Shown: positions 1 to 12,645, counted from the stretch's first letter. The stretch is DNA of 64,000 bases from Pristionchus mayeri (GCA_036245805.1 BTRK01000004.1:34705541-34769540), one strand, 5' to 3'. The notes: a model not told the origin generated them from the letters alone. Numbers and translations: made by a program.

Positions 1-90
1 AATTTCTTGAAGCACCCATCCCGACATTTGCTCGTTTCACTATTCTCCCAATAAGCAACTAGCCAGAACGAAAAGGCGGCCGTAACTCAC

Positions 91-3000
91 TCATCATCCA
101 GCTCCAGCTCCAACTCCCTCTCCAGTCTCCTCGTGTTCTCGTCCCTCATCTCGGCGACCGAATCGTCCTCCTCCATCCGATTGAACTTGGTCGGCGCCTT
201 GCCCATGTTGCCCACTGCAAGCACACAATACTGTTTAACCACTAACGAAGATAATAAAAAATTATATTTACGAAAAAAAGGATTCAAGACTAATTATGTA
301 ACGAACCCTGTTGACAGTGGCACGAAAAATACAGCTGGTTCGCCTATCAGTTTCACATTTTTCACAAGTTATTCTAACGACGACTCACGTCCTCTGGCAA
401 TCTTGTCAGCGGGCGCTCCGCTGGCTCCTTTCACTCGCTTGTGCAGCACTGCGTCGGGGATGAAGGGCGCGCGCACCTGAGAGATTCGGTTTTTTGGACA
501 ATCCTCACTTCCCCATTTTACAGGATCTCTACAAATTGACTGCATTTGTGCTCAATTAACTTTTAGGGTGGAGAACTAATATATGAAGCAGAGAAACAAG
601 TTGTTGGCTACCGCCATCGGCCTCGATCGCTCATTTCGCGCGCGGAATGACCGAGCTCGAGTGGGAAAGAGGCGAAGAATGAGGTGGAAGGTAATACAAT
701 TATATCAGCCAGATTGTCGCCTACAGTACCCCTCCTCCTCCACACCACTCACCACTTCGTCTCTCTTCTCCGGGTAGGCGACGAACACTCTGCTGAGTAC
801 TCCTCCGTCGCTGATCGTCGTCTTCTTCGCCTGCAGCTTCGTCTCCACGCGCTGCGCCAGCAGGTCGTCGCACGCCTAGAAAAGGAGGAAAATTGTTACT
901 AGGTGGGTTTATGTTTCACACAAAATTCAATTAAAAGATGAACAATGCGAGTCAATATAGCTGCTCCAGACTGTGTAAAAACACTAAATTCAATCAATAA
1001 TGGCGGTCTACCGTACCCTGTCCCTGATCTCGACGACTCCCGTCTTCGAGACGGTGCTCATCTCGAGCAGCGGGATGCCGTCCTTCTCCAGATCGGTCAG
1101 CATCTGCTGCTTCTCGGGCGACAGCTCCGCACGAGTCACGATATCAGTCTGCAATTAGAGTAATTAGTAATTAATAAAATTTTATTAATTGCCTAATTTC
1201 TCACCTTGTTGAGCGCGACGATGACGGGCTTGTTCGCGAAGAGCGGGCGGATGCTCTCGAAGAGGTGGATCTGAAGGAGCCTCAGTATATTGCTCGTTAA
1301 TTTTATGTTTCAGCACTAATGCAAATCCTTCTCATAGAAGCCTCAATAAAGAGAGCTTGCACTAGCTCAGAAAATCCCCTGCACACTCGCGTTTTACCAA
1401 CTTCTCTATAGAAGCACAGTTTCAGGCTCAAACAGTGATCTCCAACCACGCCGATTCACACAAAAAAAACAATTAGAGTGGAAATTAGAGTAAGTGTTCC
1501 GTCATTACCTATTGTTTCTAGCCATTTGACCGGCCGATACTGTTCAGAAGGAAAAGACGATTTTCACATTTTCTTGCTCTAAAGATCCCAATCTGACCTG
1601 CTCAGCGAGCGTCTTGTCGCACTGCTCCGAGATGTCCATCACGTAGAGGATGGCCGCCTTGAGATGGGCGAGCGCCGTCACGGCCTACAACGCTTCATTG
1701 ATTATTTTAAATTTTTAAGTAATTAATTAATTAATTAAAGGTGCAATCCCCACCTGCATCTCGATGGTGTTTCTCTCCTCGAGCGGCTGGTCCAGGATAC
1801 CGGGCGTGTCAATCACCTGCAAGCATCAGTATTGTCACTATAAACAAGAATGACAGAACTTCCAAAATAATTGTGCCTGTCGAACTGAAGTTTCCGAGCA
1901 ACAAGATAAAAACGGCGACGGCTTACCTGCCATCTGAGGAACTTGTAGTCGAGATGACCGACGTAGAGGGCCTTGGTGGTGAAGGCGTACGGCTGCACCT
2001 CGACGTCGGCTCTGCAATTTTAATTAACTAAAAATATTTTTAAAATTATTGCTCAAGTTGTCATTACAAACATGAAACAAAAATGCACCTGGTCACGGAG
2101 TTGATGAACGACGACTTTCCGACGTTGGGGAAACCGCAGAGGATGAGCGTACTGGAATATGGATTCATGGTGATTCAGGGTTTTGCAAACTGTTTTCGAA
2201 GCACAGAATCGACCAGTTAACGCGTCGAATATAGTAAAAATAAAGAAAAGGCTCACCGATTGTTGGGGTCGATGCTGGGAAGACGGGAGAGATGCTGTCT
2301 GACCTTGAAATATCAGTTTTTGTAAAATTTAAATAATAAATGTTACAAACCTGCTCGAGGTACTCGAAGGAGCTCTTCTGTCTTCTGAGCAGCTTGACCA
2401 TTCTACCGAGAGCCGCGCGCTTGAGCATCTTGCAGCGGTAGAGAGAATCGGCGTACTTCATCAGACGGCAGTACTCACGAGCGATACTGTAATTGTTTAA
2501 ATATAATCAAACTAAAAACGAGTACATTTGTTTAGCTCACCCATAAGTAAAGGTTTTGCTAACTAAAATCTACACTTGGCTGCTGTTAATTCACAGAGTG
2601 TTACCTCTATAGCCAAAGACGGCTACGTTTGTAAAATCGCAAAGAATTTAAAAGGAATTATAAGAGTAAACAAGTGAACGAACCCGTCGATAAGATGTCT
2701 GGCAGTGTTCATCTGGCCGAGGGCGATCTTGTAGTGGTCCTTGTCGTACAGAATGTTCATGAGATCGGCGTAGAACGGGTGCACTTCCTGAGGTAATTAT
2801 ATTTAAATTGAATTTTTAAAACAGGAGAACCCTAGCAACTAACCTCCATTTTGGGGAACTCATCGATAATCTGCGTGAGTTTGTCATGCAGAGTCTGCTG
2901 AAGGAACTTGATCTTGCGAGCGTAGAAGGCACGGATGCGACCGATCGAGTATTGTCTGAAAAGATAGAATGGGGCTTATTTTGCTTTGTGGGTAAGCTAT

Positions 3001-3441
3001 CCCAGCCCCTTCCTTTCAAGGAGAGCCTAGGGATCAAATCAATCTAAAGAAACCTAACCGTGACTCTAAGATGCCTAAGCATGGTCATTAGCATTCTAAA
3101 CGAGACGTTGAGGAATAGGAGACCACGAATACCAATTAAGCTAACTAAGTGAAGGCAACAATAAATTGCTTGATTTAAAAAGCAGCATTTCGTCATGACT
3201 GGCAACAATTGTGCAAGGACAACACGAACCTGTGAACAACTGTGGGCGTCTTACGCTGTGTCTTCGAGAGTACAACTTCTTTGAGCTCCTGAAATCGTGA
3301 ATTTGGTTTATATTAAGCAATTAATGAAGCATTTGAAGAGAAAAGTAAGGTGATCTAAAATTTTAAAAAGAAACAAAAACTTTTACTCACTGAAGCTGTG
3401 GGAATAACGGTGATCTTCTTAAAATTGTATGAAGAAGCCAT
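91..3441 (-). CDS. nog-1: Nucleolar GTP-binding protein 1 (NOG1/GTPBP4), N-terminal 446 residues, 3' end outside window
   Basis: OBG-family GTPase needed for 60S ribosomal subunit maturation in the nucleolus. Fifteen coding exons join in phase: 3391-3441, 3230-3288, 2844-2955, 2684-2787, 2351-2486, 2257-2303, 2089-2151, 1927-2011, 1754-1816, 1598-1684, 1205-1270, 1017-1148, 753-875, 389-476 and 91-214. Visible motifs: N-terminus [18 protein letters not shown]1 GFPNVGKS (about residues 176-183); G3 DTPG (222-225); G4 NKTD (290-293); then the [10 protein letters not shown] segment and an acidic helix ending LELELDDE. These follow human GTPBP4 closely. The last visible exon ends in phase 2 at a GTGAGT donor, so roughly 190 C-terminal residues lie beyond base 1. 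The start fits the family N-terminus. No lesion is visible. The family call is very secure; individual borders are inferred from splice consensus and homology. Confidence 0.95.
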
Positions 3442-3460
3442 TGTGGTGGACCCAAGGAGA

Positions 3461-3470
3461 CCTTCTGTCA
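3461..3470 (-). promoter_or_regulatory. Possible trans-splice or 5'UTR splice acceptor upstream of nog-1
   Basis: On the minus strand a TTTATTGACAG acceptor-like sequence lies about 24 bases before the nog-1 ATG with no in-frame coding upstream. In nematodes this position often receives a spliced leader. It could equally be an ordinary 5'UTR intron. Inference only. Confidence 0.3.
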
Positions 3471-5216
3471 ATAAATATATATTAAAAGTACAAGGAAAAT
3501 CGATAAAAACGGGAGGAAAAGAAGGAAACAAAGAAAGAATCGTGAGCGACCCGGCTACAGTACCTCACAAATCTCGAACCGCACAATAATTGAAGCACAC
3601 CACGATTTAAAATGTTGCTCCACACTTCTTTCTCGGACTACTGTGATTGAAGCCACAAATATTCTTCTTTGTTGATGGATATTTAAAATTATATTAGATT
3701 AATAAAGAGAAACATGATGATTCTATTCCGTTTTACAGGCACCAATTTCTTTCTATTGTTAAGCGTGTATCATCGTCTCTCCTTGAGAAAAATTGATGTG
3801 TATTATTCATTCTCTAGTGTAGTTTTGGTGAAAGTACAGCTACAATTCTCCAAAGTATGGGCCAGCTATGGAGCAACCTCCAAATACCCTTTCCTCTCGG
3901 CGTGCTATCGATCAGTGATATTCACCCTCACACTCTCTCACTTTTGCACGCTCTCTCACTCTTTCATCTGTTACTTTTCCTCGCAATCTCTCACTTCTGC
4001 ACGCTCTCTCGCCTCCTTCATTTGCTTCCTCTCTCCTCTCTTCCATCTCTGCCTCTTCTGGGCACATTTGCCATCATTTTAATGCTTTCGTTCATTACTT
4101 ACTGCTCTCTCTGATCAACTTCACTGAGGGAACCTCCACTCTCCCCTCCATCCACGAGCTTCATTCCTCAATTTGACTCACAATGTCAAAATGATCTTCA
4201 GCTGCGTACTGAGTTCTTCGTTATTATATTCTCATTTCTTTATTCTCTCTCTCTGCCTGCCCTTTCGCTCTCTTCATTTCACGTGCTCTCTCGCCGTTTC
4301 TGGAGGCGCGAGCATCGAAACCACAGCTGTCCATTCCAGATCCCTACTCGATCTCTTCCACAAGTGTAACGATAAAAGTGTTGAAGAATGAGAACTTTAA
4401 GGTGAAATGAAGCCATATTTGCTTTAGCGGTGCGCAAAAATATCAAAAGCATATTCACAGAGCAGTCGGATTTGGCCCACAAGAAAGTTTCCAGACTTCT
4501 AAGAACTCTTCACAGAATCTCCCTTGAAAGAAGCAGGTGAGTCTCTCTCCTTCGCCTCCGAGTACGCATTATCTTGCAGGGAGGATTTCGTTGCACGTAA
4601 CGCATGGCTGGACTGGAATTCAACGCCAATTCCGTGGAGAAATCGAGTGTTAAAGGTGGCAGTGATAGTTGAGAATGGATGGATAATGCTGACCGAGTAA
4701 GAGAAGACGCTTTCAACGAGAAGAAGAGCACGCAAAGTATGATACCATTATTATATGAACCCCTCAGATAAATGCTTTTCATCGTCTTCTATTCCTTGCT
4801 AATCCAATATCCTCTGACGATTTGACAATCTCACTCTCTTCATTTGACTCTTCCTCCTCTCCCTCTCTCTCAATAGCGTGAAAGCGAGATAGTGTGAGAA
4901 ACGAAGAGAGCCAGCCATCAATAGGGCTGGCTATCCACTCGACCATTCTATGCGTTTCTCTACTTCTCTCGAACACTCTCGCATTCCCATGCTCTCTCGT
5001 CTCTCTCGCTTGCGTTCTCTCATCTCTCGCATACTCTAGTAAACAATTGTGTGTGGCGGCTATTCGCGTCGGTTTCTACAGTTTCTTAGTTTTTCCTCCT
5101 TCTACGATAATTCGCAAGCTTCCTAAGAATGGCTTCACTAGAGTTCACTGTCTTCATTCCATTCCTCCCTCTTTCGAACTCTCTCTAATCAATCAGACAT
5201 GTGGCTTCATTCATAT

Positions 5217-6052
5217 GAGAGGAATCGCGAGAGAATCGAGCTTTTTTTTCTGTACAGTTTTGAGCTTTTCTTTAAATTCTTCAGATGAAAAATCGTATTT
5301 ATTGGTGCCTACTTTCTTTGAGACGTTTCCAGGGATGTTCCTACGTTACGTGGAACCGATTTAGTGCAATAACACCCATCCAATAGGTTGTTGAGGGCCA
5401 AAAAATCGATTTTGGAAATTTAGGTCATGCTGTAATTTTTGACCAATGAAAGTGGTATAGCTATTGGGGAAACAACTTATAATGTTGTTTTTGATGTTTT
5501 TGAATGTATTTGCACCCAATAGTGGCCAATTAGAGCTCTGGAAGTATTTCTGTCAGGGACCGATTTCGGGGTCACCGTACAAAAAGTTAGCGCACTTTTT
5601 TCCCCCTTCTCGATTTGGCTGATTTTTGGGCACGAGATAGCCACCCATAGGCACAATCAATTTCGCACTAGACCCCAATACGTTTTTCCGATTTCCAAAG
5701 TTACGTCACTATTGGTGCACCCGACCGCCCCGCACCAGGGTGAGGTCCAGGAATGATGACGGCAACATAATAGTTGTAGCGCATGATGGTAGCTTTCTTT
5801 TGAAACAAAGAACGACCTTCTTCCTTAATTTTAAACAAAGTTATTATCATTTAAGTGAGCGCGATTTGACCTTCGAAAAGTGATAGTACCAACTTTGGCC
5901 TTCCGAATCTCGACGATGACGACCGATATCGGAATTCTGACGACGCAGTTTGAAAGAGCATCATTCAAAGTACTTCACACTAAAATTTCAGCCTGATAGG
6001 ACTAATTTGAATTCACCGCCGCCGAGTGCTCGATTCTCTCGCGATTCCTCTC
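5217..6052. mobile_element. Non-autonomous element with 25-bp perfect terminal inverted repeats
   Basis: The sequence GAGAGGAATCGCGAGAGAAT and the five following bases (5217-5241) recur as their exact reverse complement at 6028-6052, giving an 836-bp element with no usable open frame. A shorter relative with the same right end lies at 60565-60842 inside an F-box gene intron, and both share an internal ATCATTCAAAGTAC phrase. This makes a dispersed MITE-like family likely. Confidence 0.7.
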
Positions 6053-6689
6053 AATGAGAGGAATATTATTACTACTTTTTTCTCTCTATATACTTGTTCA
6101 ACCATGATATAGTTTCATTAGTTCCTACTCTGCTTCTCGAGTAGAAAGTACATCGAGTAGTCGCAAATAGATAAATGAAGGCTGTATCTAAAGTTTACTT
6201 GAGTGAACCGTGCCTTCCTCTCTTTTCATTGCATCACAACACTCCTACCATTGCGCTTCTTAAGCAATGTTCTCAATCCATTTCCTACACAGTCCATTGT
6301 TTCTCACTGAAAAGCCAAAGGAATTCACTGTAATCCAGTCAATTTCAGATCCCTGCCCGATCTCGAATCTCTCTTATACGCGTGCCACGACTGAGATTGT
6401 ACTCACAAAAAATTAAAACATGAAAACATCGAAGTAAGTCTGACTCTAATTTACTTTTAAATACGTCTTTTATACATTTTTATATGTCAAAGTGTTATTT
6501 TCATGTATGACTGTTCACTATCTTCGAAACACTGTACCAGACGCATAAACTTGGCTTAGACAGGCATTCTGGAATGTGTCCACTCCCTGGAAAAGCTGCG
6601 AGCAGATGGAACGCTCATGGATTTCCCTCGTACTATGAATTTTGTTATTCCTCGAACTGAAATTCACTCGGGACATCCAGGTCTCTTTG

Positions 6690-6850
6690 CACTAGCTCCG
6701 GACTGGAATTCAACGCCAATTCCACCTAAAAAGTATAAAACCATGCCTAATGTTGTATACATGCTTTTCCATTGTACAGTTACTCCCGTAGATAAATATT
6801 CACCGATTCAACAACCCGAGTCCATTCATAGCCTCATTCCATTCGGGTGA
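6690..6850 (+). repeat. Relic of the MTGL/ADKYS exon block
   Basis: Holds a degenerate copy of the block better preserved at 13586-13948 and 19909-20140: GACTGGAATTCAACGCCAAT, then a CCTAATGTTGTATA segment and a GTAGATAAATATTC segment. The local open frame begins upstream in unrelated sequence, so it is listed as a repeat and not as a gene. Confidence 0.5.
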
Positions 6851-7856
6851 TTTCATCTGAAAACAGGCACTACGCCGGATGTGAACAAAAAACTTTGGGA
6901 ACCTACTATGAACACTTTTTTGGTTCTCGTCCGACCTAGTGACCTGAAAATATTTATCCACGCGCTTCGATGCCGTGTGGGACGAAGAGAGTCGACACTA
7001 AGTCTTATGAGAACTATGTCGTCATTTCGCCTTTTCTAAGGATACATGACGTCATTATTCCCATCCGACCTAGTGCCAGAGAATCGGCCATTTTCTCTCT
7101 CAGCAAAGAAGCCAGTGATCGATTCGACCATTCCGCGTTTCTCTACCTCTCTTTCACTCTCTTCCATTGCCATACTCTCCCGTCTTTGCCGTCTATACTC
7201 TCCTCTCTCTCACATTGCACGCTCTCGTTCCTCTCCTCGTTCTCTCCTGTCGTCTCCCTCGCACACCCTTGTAAAACGCCTCAATCAAGTGCGAGTGGCT
7301 ACTATTCGTGTCCGTTTCTTCAGTTTCTCGCGTTTTTGTCCTGAGTTTTTCCTCCTTTTCCTCAGTTCTTCCACTTCCTCGTATTCTCTCCATATTCAAT
7401 CAGACTTTTCGTTAAAATTATCAAATTTAGCAATTTTCTCTCGTTATGTCCGACCTAATTTGTCGTTCTCACTGACGGACCAAAAGAATTGAATCGATTG
7501 TTCCAAATTCCAGATCCCTACTCGATCTCGACTGTCGTTGCTATGGCGAAACTTCAAATTTATTTATTTTAATTTATGAATATTATGCAATCGAAGAAAA
7601 CAGAAACGATCCAATAAGAGATAGAACATAATGGTGAGCACATCTTTCCATTTTTTCGGGCACTAGGTTGGATGAGAACTAAAGTCATACCGGATTTGAT
7701 ATATCAGGCGGGGTCATAGTTCTCATCCGGCCTAGCGCCATTTTTCGTTGTTAAAACGAGGAACAGCGCTGGTGCTGCACCAGAAAAAAAAGCGAAATAC
7801 AGATAAACCTTTCAGAACCTTCCGATGATCAAGCTTTGACGTTTTGTAAGAAAGTA

Positions 7857-8679
7857 TTAGGGTGTCCCGAAAGTTCGTGCACTACTTTTTGAAAATATGT
7901 TTTTCAAATGTCATCGAACTTGTAAGGGGGTAGTAATCGGCGCTGGATAGGGCATCCACTGTTCTTCCGTTTACATACTTCAGGGCTTGAAATCCTTGCG
8001 TTTTCGCAAAAATAATATAATTAATCCTGATCCATATAGAAACACCCCATTTACAGTTCTCTCATCTGTAGAGATATAAACCAGATTATCCGCTCCTGTG
8101 AGTTAGTAGTTCATTCTAAGCAAGTTTCCCAAACATCCCGCTGCCCCATATTGCATTGCAGAATTTAAACGAAACTCGTGATTTTCCAAACAAAATTTCA
8201 AAAAGTTGAGAATTTCATTCCAAACATGGATCTAAACGACTGCTAATAAACTAAAACTAAGAACTATTATTTTTTGAGTGGCTTGTCATTCGAAGAAAGA
8301 TTACAAAATTTAATAATTAAAAAAACGAAATTTTTTAAATTAATGAAAGTTGAAAGTTTTGCACTACTTCAGCTATCACTAAAGATAGCTGTTGAGTGAC
8401 TATTTTAAAAATAACTGCACACCCATCTCCTTCATTGGTTTCAATCCGGGTCTCACACAATAGTCCTAATTTGTGTTAAAAATTTTACAACGACATGACC
8501 GAAAATAGACTTTTCAGGTAATTTCAGCGTAATTAGATAGTGTTTTCAGAATATGATAGCGGAATCAGTTAGTAAACCTGCACATGTACAAAACACAAAG
8601 CAATATTTGATATGGTGCATTATAGTTCGAAAGGGAAAAAATAAGTAAAAATAGTGCACGAACTTTCGGGACACCCTAA
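7857..8679. mobile_element. Internally deleted mariner-type element (823 bp)
   Basis: Terminal inverted repeats begin TTAGGGTGTCCCGAAAGTTC at 7857 and end with the complement at 8679, flanked by TA on both sides (7855-7856 and 8680-8681). No transposase open frame remains. The paralogous array unit near 15255 keeps an uninterrupted site (GTAAGAAGGTACTAGGACAG), so insertion followed duplication or was absent from that copy. The termini resemble those of the intact mariner at 27137 (GGGGTGTCCGGAAAGTTCG) but are not identical. Confidence 0.9.
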
Positions 8680-8719
8680 TACAAGGACAGAACTATATGA
8701 TTAGGTGAAGAAAATCTCG

Positions 8720-8960
8720 AAAAAATGAAAAAGATGGTGATGAGTGTAGATCTGCCACAAAGTGCTCATCACTTCCTTTCCAGGCAAATATCAACTCTGG
8801 TACTTTACATTACAACATAGGAGATAAAGACCACGGTTCTGACAAAGGATGCCAGTGTGACTAATGTGTTCACAAACGCTTCCTTCATGGACTTTGTAAA
8901 ACAGCCTACGATAAATATTGTCTACTCATGCGACTGTCCATTAGACACACACAATGTTAT
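8720..8960 (-). pseudogene. Broken exon of the array's second gene family (PELIFAW family), copy 1
   Basis: Minus strand. The reading IFIVGCFTKSMKEAFVNTLV is followed by a one-base insertion relative to copy 2 (15263-15484) and a TAA in the downstream frame before VPELIFAWKGSDEHFVAD. Two lesions in a short exon argue for a pseudogene. The function of the family is not recognised. Confidence 0.5.
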
Positions 8961-9680
8961 CCTTCAAGTATAATGGTACCAGGAAAAGGGGAGAAATTAT
9001 TCATTCCGTGAGATCAAAGAGTCCAGATTGGGAATCCTCAGCTGCCAAGTTAGTCGATAGTGGTCCGTCGAAAGATCAAAGATCGCGGGAAGCGCACTGG
9101 CAACCAGGGAACGAACAGGGAAGATATATCTGGCATTCCAATGTCGTGTACCGTAATCTTATCCACACTCCTGGTTCTCTGTTTCAGCATGCCATCCCGT
9201 AGAGTTCCAGCAATAATCTTCCCTCTAGTTGCATCTCCCGCTGGAACTCTAGTCGAATTGTTCTAGAACGTTATAGTAATCACGTATGCATCTCCATTTC
9301 TTGAGCTCGTAATCTCCGAAATCGCAATCCATTTCTCCATTAAAATATTCGTTTTCTCTTTGATTGCAGTGTTTTCGAATATCGAGATTACCCTTTCCCG
9401 CCCGTTCTCGAATAGTTCAGAATATCGGAAGCTTCCTATCACATCGCTCTCCCTCCTTGAATATTTTCGCCAGACCGTAACCTCTCCTAACCCTCCACTC
9501 TCTCCTCTGGCTAAGCTACTCGACTATGGCATAGCGTAGAGAAGCTCCCAATCTTGTTTCTGAAATCTTATTTGTAAATCATCTCACTTCAAATTTAGAC
9601 CATCTACTTCATTGGATACATTTACAATAGCACAAAACGATTACAATAACACAAGGTAAATAAATTTAACAAAAATATTC

Positions 9681-10427
9681 TTAGGCGACTACGCACTTCT
9701 TTGTGCTCCTATTCTTCGGATTTCTTCTGGAACCTCGTCTGCTTCTTCTGTGAACTCTTCCATTCTTCAGCCTCAACGATGACGAGGGAGAAGAAGGAGG
9801 AGTGATCTTTGATCCTTGGGCGATGGAGATGATGGGCGATGGAGATGAGGAAGAGCAGCTACTAGAGTCATCCGAATCTGAAATCTGAAGATGATTATTC
9901 CATCCGGAAGAGCAAGAAGGAAAGATGATTACCCCCCTCCCAATACACAGAAGACTAAAAATGTCCAAAAATATGCCAGTTCACAACATTTTCGATGATC
10001 AAGCCTTGGCGTCTTGGCTAAAAAGTAGAGGGAAAGTGCTATACGACAAGGTTAATAATTTCTAAAACTTACCATTGATGATGAAATCGGCATCCAAGTC
10101 GCACGAGGGCGCAAATCCATCTTTTTCAGCCATGAACTCGCTCCTTGACTGGCAATTGGGCAAGAATTCATCCATCAGCTGCTGTTCGAAATCAGATGAG
10201 TAGAAGATGACTGGATCATTACCATTTGGTGACGTCATCTTGCCCTCTCCAGAAGGAGAAGAGGAGGAAGGAGATGAGAAAGAAGAGGAATAATCCAAGG
10301 AAAGAAACTCGGATCGAGAAGGGTAATGGGGAAAGAACTGATCCATTAGGGATTGCTCGAAATCGGGGGAATAGAAGATGGGAGAGGGAGAATCCTGCAC
10401 ACAAACAGAACTGGAACAGGAATCCAT
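9681..10427 (-). CDS. DFEQ-repeat protein, copy 1 (183 aa, two exons), unrecognised family
   Basis: Exons 10073-10427 and 9681-9877 join in phase 1 across GTAAGT and TTTCAG signals. The protein starts MDSCSSSVCVQ and has two copies of one motif: FYSPDFEQSLMDQFFP followed by SRSEFL, and FYSSDFEQQLMDEFLP followed by SRSEFM, separated by a Ser/Pro-rich linker. Exon 2 begins DSDDSSSCSSSSPSP and ends in a basic tail with RRSRRGSRR and KKCVVA. No signal peptide or membrane segment is seen; the acidic and serine-rich body with a basic tail suggests a nuclear or nucleic-acid-associated protein, but that is inference. The start chosen is the first ATG after the promoter boxes and is shared by all three copies. 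Copy 3 (24526-25270) is also intact; copy 2 (16208-16844) is frameshifted. I know no named family with this motif. Confidence 0.75.
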
Positions 10428-10519
10428 AGTAATGAGATAGAGTAAAGAGGGGGAGCAACGAGTCAGTGAGAAGGAATAGTGAACGAATGAATGGGGAGGA
10501 GGGAGAGAGGAGGATTCGG

Positions 10520-10770
10520 ATGTCACTTTCGAAAATATTCGCTGGAACGGCGTGGGGGAGAGGGAGGGGAGGGATTGGAACACTCCGATCGTACTTTCGA
10601 AAATATATGACCGGTAGAGGAAGTTCCGATCAGAGTTTAGAAAATATCTTTGGAAGAGGAGGAGAGAGGACAAGTACTCTTCATTTTGAATTGAACGGAG
10701 AGATAGAGAATGTTCGAGCAGGGAGGGAGAGAGAAAACGAAGGTGAAAAAGTGGAATGACTCATGCACGT
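10520..10770 (-). promoter_or_regulatory. DFEQ copy 1 promoter: TTTCGAAAATA boxes and an AP-1-like site
   Basis: About 100-220 bases upstream of the start lie TTTCGAAAATA at 10527 and 10595 and a diverged TTTAGAAAATA at 10636. TGACTCAT, a bZIP/AP-1 type site, is at 10757-10764. The same arrangement recurs near 17.0, 21.2 and 25.45 kb. Conservation between paralogues is observed; regulatory function is inferred. Confidence 0.5.
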
Positions 10771-10796
10771 AGGAAAGGCCAAATTTCGTGTTTTTT

Positions 10797-10826
10797 TTTC
10801 TCTCTCTCTCTCTCTTTCGCTCTCTA
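10797..10826 (+). repeat. TC microsatellite
   Basis: A T-run followed by a short CT dinucleotide repeat, just outside the DFEQ copy 1 promoter. CT-rich tracts occur at the equivalent place in other units. Confidence 0.7.
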
Positions 10827-11009
10827 ACTTCTGCACATTCTCTATTGTTAGAACAATAACTTGCCGACTCTTTTCCAGAATGCAATCTCAGCATCTAAAT
10901 CCGATTTCAGCCGTAAGTCGTTACATCTGGGTACCCGGTGACCGTATGACACTGCACAGGATTTTAAATGTCCATTTAATGAATTTCAGAAATGTGTCAC
11001 ATTGGTTTA

Positions 11010-11160
11010 AATGATTCCAGCTTCCCTCGCTCTGGTTCGGAATACCGCGCCCAAAGTTGTAAAGAGCCTATTCCATTATGTCGTTGACACAGCAGATAAA
11101 TATTCACATATGCAACAACCGGAGTCCATTCATAAAGATTCCATCCATTTGATTTCATGT
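11010..11160 (+). repeat. Relic of the ADKYS exon block
   Basis: The segment reading VDTADKYSHMQQPESIH matches the block at 6780-6835 (VDKYSPIQQPESIH) and, more distantly, those at 13.7 and 20.1 kb. The surrounding frame is open for 97 codons but lacks convincing splice partners. Probably pseudogenic. Confidence 0.4.
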
Positions 11161-11746
11161 AAAACATCTATTTGCATAATATGCATATCACATGATATGA
11201 TCACTGTCTACGAAGACTACGGTGTTCTTCTTCCCTTGGACAGCATTGTGTGCTGGATTAATATCCGAATCACGGAAATTTTCTCATATGCTTTGAAATC
11301 CTGATAAAATACGACATTTCTAACAGTTTAGGATGATTTGATTCAGTAACGTCTAAATCTCCCCATTCAAATTCTTCAGTAACCTCCCCTCTATTTTCAG
11401 TATGCGAGATAGTGTGCGGAACGAAGAGAGTAATACTTTTCCTCTCCACTTTCTATCCAGCCAGAGAGGCCAGCTATCGACTCAGCCAGTCAATCCGTTT
11501 CTCCACTTCTCTGTCGTTCTCTTCCATTCCCATACTGTCTCGTCTGATTTGTCTACACTCTCTCCTCTCACACACCCTTGTAAAACGTTTCTATCGAATG
11601 CCATTGGCTGCTATTCACGTTTTTCCATAGTTCTGTTCCAATGTTCCATGGATGTTCCAATACCTTCTGTGATACTGTTCACTAATGTCGCCACCTTTAT
11701 AGCATATTTCCCTTTTTGTCCCAATGATTCGTCTGAGTATGTATTA

Positions 11747-12645
11747 TCAGGTTGTTGCGAAAGTCTTGTCGCGTCATAGCGCTTGAACATTGTAGCGCAC
11801 ATAGTCCTTACTTTATCTTTCGATATCATATAACTATTTACAATCGATGAGGTAATCGATAGCCTTTCTAGCGCACTTTACTTCACAGCTGAAGAATCAT
11901 TTAGAAATTCACAGTAATAGAAGAAACCCTGAGGAGTGAGGCCACGGATACGCTCGTTTCTGCGTTTACTACTACTCGGAAAAGAGTGATATGGCCAAAC
12001 GTCTAACATATTCATATACGCCATGAGCCATGCATTACCAGTCCACATTAATACATAGCCAAGCACAAACGACTTTCTTGACATTTTTAAAAATTTCGGA
12101 ATCAAGTTTGGACGAGAATTTGCGGAATCATGATTTATCGTCTCATTTTCGTCCGATGTATCTGAGAATCACTATTGTTCAGAAATACTGATGGTGTGAG
12201 GTGGTTGACTTACTATTTCAATTTGGGGCTTGCCGAATATTTCCCCCGGCAAAATTTGTCTTTCAAAATAGAGATCCTCAAAATTGAATGACGAAAACTG
12301 CATTATTTGGCAAAATTATTGGTCACAGCCGGCTTAAATGGTTGACCTATTACGTTTATCTGAACAAGCAACCCTTCCTCTATTATCATCTCACAAGAAA
12401 TATTTCAGAAGTGGCTAGTTATTTTAGGGCTATAATAAATGTTTCAAGTTATTTTCAGCTCATTTTCACTCAAAATAAAATTTGTTAAATTTTCCGGTTT
12501 TCTATAGGAGCTTCATTAGGGGTAACTACATGGCTGTAGTGCTCATGTATGCACCTAACATATATTTCGAGGTTAGGCGACCTAAATTCCAGAGAAGTGA
12601 AACCACTGTATTTACGCACGCGACAGGACTTTCGCAACAACCTAA
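11747..12645. mobile_element. Mariner-like element remnant (899 bp) with AGGTTGTTGCGAAAG termini
   Basis: The left end TCAGGTTGTTGCGAAAGTC and the right end, reverse complement TTAGGTTGTTGCGAAAGTCC, frame an 899-bp segment. TA dinucleotides flank both sides (11745-11746 and 12646-12647). The end sequence resembles the TTAGGTTG termini of Hsmar-type mariners. No transposase frame is preserved. Confidence 0.75.

Larger units (their letters stand above)
3600..7500. other. Gene-poor CT-rich stretch with decayed array pieces
   Basis: No gene can be supported. The plus strand is rich in CTCTCT runs. Recognisable relics shared with the array to the right are the phrase AGATCCCTACTCGATCTC (about 4338 and, diverged, 6349) and the GGACTGGAATTCAACGCC phrase (about 4609 and 6703). 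Long open frames here are low-complexity Ser/Leu/Phe translations of CT-rich DNA. A hairpin-type element occupies 5217-6052. Confidence 0.6.

Noticed and set aside
3714..5364. Open frames up to 156 codons in CT-rich DNA
   Set aside because: Ser/Leu/Phe-biased translation of low-complexity sequence, no splice partners or domains.
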